A stretch of DNA of 64,000 nt from Chloroflexales bacterium ZM16-3 (lineage in GTDB: Bacteria; Chloroflexota; Chloroflexia; Chloroflexales; Chloroflexaceae): NCBI GenBank assembly GCA_004138175.2, contig RYFE02000008.1, positions 1 to 64,000 on the forward strand. The letters are read 5' to 3'. The stretch's first letter is position 1. Each line of letters opens with the position of its first letter. The notes under the pieces were generated by a model. It saw only the letters and a list, made by a program, of their open reading frames with translations, had not been told where the DNA came from and did not search any database. A program made the translations under genes and the position numbers. Below, piece by piece: positions 33,645 through 43,505 of the stretch.

Positions 33645-35681
33645 TCAGGGGAAGATCTCGATAATCGTATCCACCAGATAGCAGATCGGCTCGACCGAGT
33701 CGGGGAAGTGGTAGCGGATCGCCGGCGCGAGCGCGCTTAGGGCATCGAGCACGTTGGCCCGTGGCGACGGCAGCGGAGAGACGGTCGCCTGCCTGCGCGC
33801 AAACTGGGTGATCAGCCGCAGGATCTGGGCAAACTCGCGCTGGGGATGCGCAGATGCCCTTAGCCATGACTGCCCAAGCTCGCTCACCAGGAGCACAAAT
33901 GCCTCAGGCGACTGCCCCTTGCCATCCGCGTCCCCAGCGAGCAACCCCATGAGCGCAGCAAAATCCCGCGTCTCCACCGGCCCAGGCGATCCGGTCGAGT
34001 CCCGCAGCTGATCGGTCAGCAGGATGCGGTACTCCTCATCCGGCGACGGGTCTCTAGGCGGCGGCAGCGCATGCCGCCCGTGGGGCCACGATGTGATCAG
34101 CAACGCGTAGGCCAGCACATCCTCCGTGCGACACCCCGAGGGAGCAGCTTCGAGCGGCTGGGTAAGGGCATGCTCGACCGTGTTCCACGCCTGGGTGATC
34201 GCGGCGATCCAGTCCTCTCGTGATCGGATCGATGATTCGAAGAGCTCGCCCCATCCCAGGCAGTTAACCCTGCTATGCTCACGTAACAAGGGCATAAGGT
34301 GATAAAGGAGGCGTGAGACGAACGCAGTGGAGAGCGGCTGCGTCGATGTCTGGCTCGCAGTCCATTCATCCCAGCGCTTACGCATCGTAGCGAGAGTCAC
34401 CTGCCAGTCGGCGCGATCCAGCAGGTACTCCGCAAACTGCGGGTGGCTAAAGGCCAGGCTGCCGTCGCCTGTATATCTGCGGAAGCGGTCGAGCCGCTGG
34501 GCCAGAGCCTGAATTGACACCGGCGGGGCGTCCAGCACATCGGCCAGTTGCTCTAGCTGGAGCGACTGACGCGCGACGGCTAATGTGGCGAGGATATTGT
34601 GTAGCAGCTGCTTTTCGTGCTCAAAGGTGCAGCGGTAATCCATCTGGTCGAGCTCATGGTCGAAGAGGTCGTGAAAGTTATCCAGCGGCGGGATCTGCTT
34701 GAGGACATCGTCCGGGTCATGTTCCATACGCATCGCCTCTTCGAGCGAGCGACAGAGCGAGACCACGGCAGCGGGCAGTCCAGCGCTTAGCGTTTCGATC
34801 TTCTTGCAGAGGGTTGGCTCGGCATAGATATGGTATTGCTCGAACAGCATGCGACGAATATCATCTACGCTCAGCGGTTGAAGATGGTATATTCGGGCAG
34901 ATTGACGAAAGGGGTGGATACGATCAAAGTGGGCGTTGATCGCCTCATGCACTACCGGGCGCATCGTAACGACGATGCCAACATTATCCGGGATCTGAGC
35001 CGGGAGCAACTCATGAAACAGGACTCGCTCGCTATGGTCACATTCATCGAGACCATCGAGCAAGATCAGAAGCTGTGGCCAATTACGTCGGCGCGCCACC
35101 GACCACGGCTGGATGCGCACCTTCTGGATCAGCTCTGCAAGAGAGTAGTTATGCGCCGAGGTGAGGTTGCCCCGTGATCGCAGCTGCTCTCGCAGCGACT
35201 CTAGGGCCATATCAACCGATCTGCGTCCCTGAACTCGGGTGAAGGTGTAGATCACTGTCTCCGGCCTGCGCCGCTGGGAGAGGTAGCTCATGAGCGCTGT
35301 CTTCCCAAAGCCAGCCTCGGCGAATATGATGTGGTATCCAGATGTCGTGCAGATCTGCGTGAGGAGATCGACAATCGCTGATGAGAGCGCGTAGGTGGCG
35401 TGGGCAGATTGCAGTTGCCCATGGGGCTGAATGGCATCTGCACACAGATCGTTAAAGGTCTGCGTGAAAAGCTCCGTTGCCAGGCTGTTCAGCTCTTTAA
35501 TGATCTGCGCAAGGTCGTGATCGAGCGTACCTGTATTGCCATAGAGCCGGGCTCGGTTGATGTTCTCACTCAGCCGCTGCTCGAATACAAGCAACTCGCT
35601 ATAGCGCACATGATCAGGCCCAAGCCGCTGCTTGAGCAGGTCGATTCCGCGCTCATATTTCGTGTAGGTATCCACCGACAT
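33645..35681 (-). CDS. NACHT-type STAND ATPase with N-terminal effector-associated domain
   Basis: This 678-aa protein begins with a helical domain (about 8-80: YERGIDLLKQRLG ... FEQRLSENINRARLYGNTGT ... QTFNDLC) shared with the C-terminus of the CHAT protein. A NACHT P-loop ATPase follows: Walker A FAEAGFGKTALM (about 120-131) and Walker B LLILLDGLDECD (204-215). A winged-helix-like and helical C-terminal region of about 350 residues, without clear repeats, probably senses a trigger. Such STAND proteins oligomerise on stimulation and recruit effectors by like-with-like domains. The start directly abuts the stop of the upstream gene. Confidence 0.85.
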   Translation of the reverse strand: MSVDTYTKYERGIDLLKQRLGPDHVRYSELLVFEQRLSENINRARLYGNTGTLDHDLAQIIKELNSLATELFTQTFNDLCADAIQPHGQLQSAHATYALSSAIVDLLTQICTTSGYHIIFAEAGFGKTALMSYLSQRRRPETVIYTFTRVQGRRSVDMALESLREQLRSRGNLTSAHNYSLAELIQKVRIQPWSVARRRNWPQLLILLDGLDECDHSERVLFHELLPAQIPDNVGIVVTMRPVVHEAINAHFDRIHPFRQSARIYHLQPLSVDDIRRMLFEQYHIYAEPTLCKKIETLSAGLPAAVVSLCRSLEEAMRMEHDPDDVLKQIPPLDNFHDLFDHELDQMDYRCTFEHEKQLLHNILATLAVARQSLQLEQLADVLDAPPVSIQALAQRLDRFRRYTGDGSLAFSHPQFAEYLLDRADWQVTLATMRKRWDEWTASQTSTQPLSTAFVSRLLYHLMPLLREHSRVNCLGWGELFESSIRSREDWIAAITQAWNTVEHALTQPLEAAPSGCRTEDVLAYALLITSWPHGRHALPPPRDPSPDEEYRILLTDQLRDSTGSPGPVETRDFAALMGLLAGDADGKGQSPEAFVLLVSELGQSWLRASAHPQREFAQILRLITQFARRQATVSPLPSPRANVLDALSALAPAIRYHFPDSVEPICYLVDTIIEIFP

Positions 35682-37127
35682 TTAATCCACCGTATGTATC
35701 AGGCGAATATAGCCAGGCACCTTCTGAAAGTACTGCGGGTTCTTCGGATCGGGCTCAAGGATCCGGGTCAGCCGATCAACGAGCTTGCGCAGCGAGTCCT
35801 CGTCAGCGGGCTTCTTCTCGGCGGCCCAGACATGCTCGATCACCTCTTTGTGTGAGCAGAGGCGGTGACGGTTAGCGAAGAGGTAATCGAGAAAGCGGCG
35901 CTGGAGCGGCGTGATCTGGGTCCAGCGCTCAAACAGCCGCGTGCCGAAGCGGATCTCGCCGTCAGGCATGATACACAGCGGCGGCACCTCGGTCTGCTCG
36001 GCGGGTACTGCCGCGACCTGCGCTGGCTGAGGCTGGGGCGACAGCATGGTGTGGGAGGTGATCGCGGCAGACAGATGGGCAGACATAATCAGCATCGTAT
36101 GCTCATCGGGGTGATCGGCGCAGGTCTGGAAGAGCGCCTCACTGAGGTTGAGCAGCGCGCGTGGCGAGCCGCCCGCAGCCTGGACGATCAGGCTGTCGGT
36201 GTCCTCAACATTGCCTGGCGCATTGCGCTGGGCCAGGCGTGTGATCAGGCCATTGCTGAATGCCTGGAGCCGACGCGACAGCAGCTCGCGCAGCAGCTCA
36301 TCGCTCCAGCGGACGGCCAGCACCTGAATGCGGTCGCTGCGCAGGCGCCCGCGCCCCTGGATCTCGTGGACGACCTCGGAGGGGAGAAAGAACTTGAAGG
36401 CAATCTGATGCGCCTCAATGATCGCCAGGTTCGCCAGCAGGGCTTCGATCAGGTTGGCACCGGCCGCCCAGTCACCCGCCGTGTCGAGCACCTCATCCAC
36501 GCCATCGACCAGCACATAGCAGCCAGGGAATCCGAGGGCAACCACGAGATCGGCGAGGAGCTGAACGCGGCGGGCAACCGGGATGCGGTTGATCGCGTAG
36601 GGGCTAACATCAGAGCCCTCCGGCAGCCAGCCGTACCCCGCCAGCCTCCGCCGCTCAGCAGGGATCAGGTAGTCGCCATAGGTGAAGCACAGCCAGGCGA
36701 TCAGCCCGTGCAGGTCGGGGCTTAGGCTTGTGTAGCGCTGAGGGATGTGCTCAACCTGGGCGAGCGCCACCACCACCCGTTTAGCAAGCTCGCTGAAGTG
36801 AGTCTCGGGCGAAATAATCGTCGTCGTCACACCACGGTGATGCGCGGTGATCGGCATCCAGTCGGTGAGGCTGACCACGAGGGGGCGGGGATCGACGGTG
36901 TCGCGTCGGCAATGCTGCTCAAACATGCGGCGCATGCTACTCTTGCCAGAACCGCGCGGCGCATGTAAAACACTACTACGGTATATCGTAGAATCGATGA
37001 TCGCGCTATAGGACGGGTGAGCCACGAAGTATTCGTTAAGCTGCTCGCCCTCATCATCGGCCTGCTTGAGCGCAAACGGATTGCCAAGAAACCCGACGTG
37101 CTGGAGCCACTCTTGCAGGTTCATCAT
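35682..37127 (-). CDS. P-loop ATPase with C-terminal OmpR-type winged helix
   Basis: In this 481-aa protein residues about 15-330 form an AAA/STAND-like ATPase with Walker A HAPRGSGKSSMRR (about 55-67) and Walker B YVLVDGVDEVLD. The region after about 395 (IMPDGEIRFGTRLFERWTQI onward, ending YFQKVPGYIRL) is a trans_reg_C winged helix. It lacks the shared helical domain. Fusion of an ATPase with a DNA-binding end suggests nucleic-acid sensing or transcriptional control. It is co-transcribed with the NACHT gene (0-bp spacing). Confidence 0.8.
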   Translation of the reverse strand: MMNLQEWLQHVGFLGNPFALKQADDEGEQLNEYFVAHPSYSAIIDSTIYRSSVLHAPRGSGKSSMRRMFEQHCRRDTVDPRPLVVSLTDWMPITAHHRGVTTTIISPETHFSELAKRVVVALAQVEHIPQRYTSLSPDLHGLIAWLCFTYGDYLIPAERRRLAGYGWLPEGSDVSPYAINRIPVARRVQLLADLVVALGFPGCYVLVDGVDEVLDTAGDWAAGANLIEALLANLAIIEAHQIAFKFFLPSEVVHEIQGRGRLRSDRIQVLAVRWSDELLRELLSRRLQAFSNGLITRLAQRNAPGNVEDTDSLIVQAAGGSPRALLNLSEALFQTCADHPDEHTMLIMSAHLSAAITSHTMLSPQPQPAQVAAVPAEQTEVPPLCIMPDGEIRFGTRLFERWTQITPLQRRFLDYLFANRHRLCSHKEVIEHVWAAEKKPADEDSLRKLVDRLTRILEPDPKNPQYFQKVPGYIRLIHTVD

Positions 37128-37240
37128 CCCTGTGACCTTTCCTATGTCGCGCAGGGTGCCGATGTTCTGTAAGCAGGTACCAGATCGCCTCTTCCGGGAC
37201 GGTGCGAGAGAGGGGTGAAATCTAACTACATCCTATAAGA

Positions 37241-37365
37241 GGCAGTAGAGCAGATGTAGCGCTGTCATACATGTCACGCTGAGCGAAGCGAAGCGTCCCG
37301 GCCGGGATTCTTCGCTTCGCTCAGAATGACAGGATTCCTCACAGCGTTACTTCTGCGGTATTGCC
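37241..37365. mobile_element. Palindromic MITE-like element
   Basis: It starts GGCAGTAGAGCAGATG and ends TTCTGCGGTATTGCC, with inner arms CTGAGCGAAGCGAAG. TATAAGAG before and CATAAGAG after look like an 8-bp target duplication with one change. Confidence 0.78.
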
Positions 37366-37498
37366 ATAAGAGCGTATCAGCCACTGAGGCGAAAGTCAAG
37401 CAGGGAACCTGTGCATGTCGCAGGCGCTGATCCTCCCAGCGCACAAATGATCGCATAGGCCTTGTATGCTGGTGCTACGATGACAAGAATATTAGCTT

Positions 37499-37573
37499 GT
37501 GCCGCCCAAACCCAACAAAAAATTCTGCGGGGGCGGCGAAGCCGCCCCCGCACCCCCACCGGATGGGCAAGCA
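37499..37573. repeat. Half copy of GGGCTGTTGCAAC element
   Basis: It holds only the right part: GCCCAAACCCAACAAAAAA, then the CGGGGGCGGCGAAGCCGCCC hairpin and the CACCCCCACCGG tail. Confidence 0.75.
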
Positions 37574-37635
37574 GAAGCGGGCCTGGGGAGAGAAACCCTC
37601 CCCAGGCCCGCTTCGGTTGTGTGCGCGTGCCGGGC

Positions 37636-38226
37636 CTAGCGGGCGGCGCGGCGGGTGGCGAGCCCCGCGCCCAGCAGCAGCGCCCCCAGCGCCAGGGGCA
37701 GCGCCCAGGCATCCGCGCCCGCCCCGGTGTTGGGCAGTGCGACGGGCGTTGGGGCAGGTGTCGGCGCGGGCTCTGCCGGAGCCACAGCCGGGGCCGGGCT
37801 GGTGAAGAACAGGTGCTGCACCACGGTCTGCCCGGCCGCTAGGGCCAAAGTTAGCTCGCCCTGGGCCGCCGCGCCCTGGCCCTCGGCCAGCACGAGCGCC
37901 ACCGCGTAGCTGCCCGGCGCCAGCCCGTTGATATCGTAGTTGCCGCTGGCGTCGCTAGTCAGGCTGGCGTCGCCCACCCGCACCGCCACCCCCGGCGCGG
38001 GCGCCCCGGTGCGCTGGTCGATCACCGTGCCGGTGATCCGCCCCGGCACCACCGCCGTCGGCTTGGGGTTGTCTTTTGGCGCCGCCGTCGGCGCAACCGT
38101 CGGGCGCGGCGGCAGGGTCTGGGCATAGGCCGCCCCTGACGTGCTCGCCAGAGCGAGGGTAAGGGCCGCGAGGATCAGGGCCGCGCCGCAGGCGAGCAGG
38201 ACTCGGCTGAAGAGGGATGTTCGCAT
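37636..38226 (-). CDS. Secreted surface protein with carboxypeptidase-regulatory-like domain and LPNTG sorting signal
   Basis: The 196-aa precursor has a signal peptide (hydrophobic residues about 8-35) and a proline/threonine linker. A CarboxypepD_reg-like beta-sandwich (GRITGTVIDQRTGAPAPGVA through GLAPGSYAVAL) follows, then another PAPTPAPTP linker. The C-terminus is a classic sortase signal: LPNTG, hydrophobic helix and RRAAR tail. ATG 38226 has AGGAG before it. It should be anchored to the cell surface by a sortase encoded elsewhere. The next gene upstream on the strand is another secreted protein. Confidence 0.85.
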   Translation of the reverse strand: MRTSLFSRVLLACGAALILAALTLALASTSGAAYAQTLPPRPTVAPTAAPKDNPKPTAVVPGRITGTVIDQRTGAPAPGVAVRVGDASLTSDASGNYDINGLAPGSYAVALVLAEGQGAAAQGELTLALAAGQTVVQHLFFTSPAPAVAPAEPAPTPAPTPVALPNTGAGADAWALPLALGALLLGAGLATRRAAR

Positions 38227-38264
38227 GGGAGAAGTTCTCCTGAGTATTGCGCGATAGGCCAGCT

Positions 38265-38320
38265 CAATTGCAGATTGCAGATTGCACCAAATCTGCAATC
38301 TACAATCTGCAATCTACAAT
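38265..38320. repeat. GATTGCA-type hairpin repeat
   Basis: ATTGCAGATTGCAGATTGCA is followed by complementary AATCTGCAATCTACAATC units. It lies between the beta-helix and LPNTG genes and may be a terminator or processing hairpin. Confidence 0.75.
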
Positions 38321-38321
38321 C

Positions 38322-40889
<2,568 letters not shown>

Positions 40890-41332
40890 TGACAACTCCT
40901 GTTCCAATGTGTTGTTCGGGTGCCAGACCACATATCGTCGTCGCCCAAAACGTACACTACGCAAAAACCAGATCGGGGGGCACGTCGCGATGTGCCTCCC
41001 CGATCCGGTTTTCATCGCGGCAGTATCTGCCTCGTGTATACGCTTCTGTTAAGCTCTCCCTGGGTCAATTGTATAGCGAAAGATCGTAATCACTATTACA
41101 TTTACTTCATAGAAAATTGTGTGTCGTAGCGAATTCGTAAATAGAAACTGATATTAAATACAATGAATTATCACAGCATATCTAGAGGCATCCCTGTCCG
41201 CCATGACATGCGGAGTGCCTATAATATTGACACCTCCCTCCGGCCTATACACGCAACATGCCAGCTTCCTCTGTCTCAACCGGTGCTATACTTGGCCGCA
41301 TCCATACCCGGTTATGTGCAAGGAATGTAGCG
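40890..41332. other. Divergent intergenic region
   Basis: It separates the beta-helix gene from the epimerase-like gene and is clearly AT-richer than its flanks. It holds a strong palindrome at 40964-41013 and no supported ORF. Confidence 0.5.
40964..41013. repeat. 20-bp inverted repeat upstream of beta-helix gene
   Basis: AAAACCAGATCGGGGGGCAC pairs with GTGCCTCCCCGATCCGGTTT around a short GTCGCGAT loop. Lying in the leader of the minus-strand gene and with flanking A/T runs, it could be an attenuator or a terminator. Confidence 0.65.
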
Positions 41333-42277
41333 ATGATCCTGATCACCGGCTGCGCCGGCTACATCGGCCGACACCTGGCCCGCGCCCTGCGCGCCGACGG
41401 CCTGGCCGTGCGCGGCATCGACCGCGACGCGGCGCGGCTGGGCGAGCTGGCCGACATCGGCGTCGAGACAATCGCCGCCGATGTGGGCGATGCCAACACG
41501 CTGATCGCGGCCCTGCGCGGCGTCGAGGTGGTCTACCACCTAGCCGGGTCCGCCCTGGGCACGCCCGCCGAGATTGTGCGCGGGAACGTCGCGGGCGCGC
41601 GAGCGGTGGCGGTGGCCTGCGCCAGCATGCCCGGCGTGCGCGCCCTAATCTTCGCTGGCAGCGGCGCGCTCTACCCCAGCGGCGACGCCTGGCTCACCGA
41701 GGAGACCCCGCCAGCGCCAGCCTTCCACTACGCCAGGGCCAAGGCCGAGGCCGAGCAGCTGTTGCTGCGCACCCACGCGGGCGTCGGCGTGCCCGTCGTT
41801 ATCGCCCGCATCGCCGGGGTCTACGGCCTGGGCAGCGGGAACCTGATGACCGAGCAGGTGCGGCGCGGGCGCTTCCCGCTGATCGGCGGCGGCCACGGCT
41901 ACGCCAGCTATATCCATATCGACGACACGGTGGCCGGGCTGCGCGCCCTGGCCGAGCGCGGCCGACCCGGCCAGATCTACAACCTGGCCGACGACGAGCC
42001 GACCCTGATCCGCGACTTCTACGGCGAGCTGGCCCGCCTGCTCGGCGGCCCGCCCCCGCCGACCATGGCCCCCGCCGTCGCCCGCGCCCTGGTCTGGGCG
42101 CTGGGCACCCTCGCCCGCCTGCGCGGCCGCCCCGCGCCCCTGCCGCCCGACCTCGCCGATATGGCGGCGGTCTCCCACCGCATGAGCAACCGGCGCATGC
42201 GCGAGGATCTGGGCGTGACGCCGCGCTACCCCAGCTACCGCGAGGGGCTGCCGACCTGTGTCGGCGATCAGAGCTGA
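41333..42277 (+). CDS. NAD-dependent epimerase/dehydratase family protein (extended SDR)
   Basis: The 314-aa protein starts MILITGCAGYIGRHLARAL with the Rossmann GxxGxxG motif. The active-site Tyr-Lys pair lies in FHYARAKAEAEQL (YxxxK). VYGLGSGNLM and YIHIDDTVAGL match the substrate-binding half. AAGGA precedes ATG 41333; a longer frame from 41258 lacks a site. Homologues act on nucleotide sugars or other small molecules; the substrate is not determined. Confidence 0.87.
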   Translation: MILITGCAGYIGRHLARALRADGLAVRGIDRDAARLGELADIGVETIAADVGDANTLIAALRGVEVVYHLAGSALGTPAEIVRGNVAGARAVAVACASMPGVRALIFAGSGALYPSGDAWLTEETPPAPAFHYARAKAEAEQLLLRTHAGVGVPVVIARIAGVYGLGSGNLMTEQVRRGRFPLIGGGHGYASYIHIDDTVAGLRALAERGRPGQIYNLADDEPTLIRDFYGELARLLGGPPPPTMAPAVARALVWALGTLARLRGRPAPLPPDLADMAAVSHRMSNRRMREDLGVTPRYPSYREGLPTCVGDQS

Positions 42278-42284
42278 TGCCCCA

Positions 42285-42383
42285 AACCCTCATTTCTTGT
42301 TGAATTTTGGCGGCTTCGCCGCCAAAATTCAACAAGAAATTAAATTGTGGGGGCGGCGGAGCCGCCCCCACTCCCCCACGGGG
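42285..42383. repeat. Partial GGGCTGTTGCAAC-family hairpin element
   Basis: TTTCTTGTTGAATTTTGGCG pairs with its complement, then GGGGGCGGCGGAGCCGCCCC and CCCCCACGGGGT follow. It lies between convergent genes and supplies the stop codon and last residues of the UbiA gene. Confidence 0.78.
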
Positions 42384-43383
42384 TGGACACCCACCGCAGC
42401 GCGTCGTAGGTCATGCCGTTGGCCAGCAGGGGCAGCGTGTGGGCGAGCAGGGTGGCGGCGCGCAGCGGTCGGCCGAGGCCGGGCGTCACCAGGGCCACCG
42501 GCGCGCTGAGCAGCAGGATCAGGTGGAGCATACCCACATCGGCGGGCCTGGCCCCGCCCCGCGCCGCCTCAGCCAGCAGGGCCACCGTCAGGCCGCCGAT
42601 GCTGCTCACCCCGAGGGCGGCCACGCCGCCGGGCACGGCGGGGTAGCTGCCCAGGTTGGTTGCGGCGGCCCACATCGGCAGGGCCAGCAGCGCCACCTGG
42701 AGCGTCAGCGCGTAAGCCAGCAGCCCCGGCGGCATGCGCAGCCCGCCGGGCGTCTCCGCAGCCCCCAGCATCATCGCCGTTGTGCGCGCCCCACAGACCT
42801 GATCATTCCCCAGGTCGCGCAGCGCGCCATGCACCCCGTTCACCATCAGGATCAGCAGCAGCTCATAGCCCATCAGCGCGCTGGTCAGCCGCCCAGCCGG
42901 TCGCCCGGCCGCCGCCGCGCCATAGGCGATCAGCAGCGCCCAGCCCGCCCCCTGCGCCAGGTCCGTCAGCGGCGGGAAAGGGCACGCCTTGCCCCAACGG
43001 TTATAGGTCGCCATCAGGGCGAAGGCCGCTGCAAGGTAGAGACGCCCCGGCGGGGCGTCTCTACGACGATCATCAGCAGCCCACCGATCAACCGCAAACG
43101 CCAGCGGCACACACCCCACAGCTACCGCCATAGCCGCCTGCGGCGAGACATCCCCGCGCACCAGGGGGTAATCGGCGCGCAGCGGCTGGCTGCGGTCGAT
43201 CTCCAGGTCGCACACATCGTTATGCACATAGGCGAAGGCGTGGAAGGTGGCGGCCACCCCGAGCATACCAAGGGTGCGACGCCATCCCAGCTTCGGCCGC
43301 ACGCTGCCCGCCCCCAGCAGCGGCAGCACCGCCGTGGCCCCGAAGGCCGAGAACCTGAAGAACCTGTAGATGTCCAGGAGCAT
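42340..43383 (-). CDS. UbiA-family prenyltransferase
   Basis: This 347-aa membrane protein has the first aspartate-rich motif NDVCDLEIDR (about 55-64) and a second near RDLGND, as in UbiA enzymes that attach prenyl chains to aromatic or other acceptors. About eight hydrophobic segments are visible. Two oddities: a palindrome at 43036-43068 is read in frame in a loop (DDRRRDAPPGRL), and the C-terminal GSGGGSAAPTI comes from repeat DNA. Acceptor unknown. Confidence 0.82.
   Translation of the reverse strand: MLLDIYRFFRFSAFGATAVLPLLGAGSVRPKLGWRRTLGMLGVAATFHAFAYVHNDVCDLEIDRSQPLRADYPLVRGDVSPQAAMAVAVGCVPLAFAVDRWAADDRRRDAPPGRLYLAAAFALMATYNRWGKACPFPPLTDLAQGAGWALLIAYGAAAAGRPAGRLTSALMGYELLLILMVNGVHGALRDLGNDQVCGARTTAMMLGAAETPGGLRMPPGLLAYALTLQVALLALPMWAAATNLGSYPAVPGGVAALGVSSIGGLTVALLAEAARGGARPADVGMLHLILLLSAPVALVTPGLGRPLRAATLLAHTLPLLANGMTYDALRWVSTPWGSGGGSAAPTI
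43036..43068. repeat. Perfect palindrome inside the UbiA gene
   Basis: GTAGAGACGCCCC and GGGGCGTCTCTAC form a near-perfect hairpin with a CGGC centre. The repeat keeps the reading frame and falls in a loop between membrane segments. Similar GTAGAGACG palindromes are known as dispersed repeats in other bacteria. Confidence 0.85.
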
Positions 43384-43396
43384 AGGAGGCTATCAC

Positions 43397-43504
43397 CCGG
43401 TGGGGGTGCGGGGGCGGCTGCGCCGCCCCCTCGATAGTTTTTTTATTGGGGTTGGGCGGCTTCGCCGCCCAACCCCAATAAAAACTAGGTTTGGGGCGTA
43501 GCCC
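43397..43504. repeat. GGGCTGTTGCAAC-family hairpin element (partial)
   Basis: It contains GGTGGGGGTGCGGGGGCGGC, TTTTTTTATTGGGGTTGGGC paired to its complement, and GGGGCGTAGCCCC. It lies between the kinase-ATPase stop and the UbiA start. Confidence 0.78.
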
Positions 43505-43505
43505 C

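Larger units (their letters stand above)
37128..37635. other. Intergenic region with two mobile repeats
   Basis: It contains the element at 37241-37365 and a half copy of the GGGCTGTTGCAAC family at 37499-37573. No gene is supported. Confidence 0.55.
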
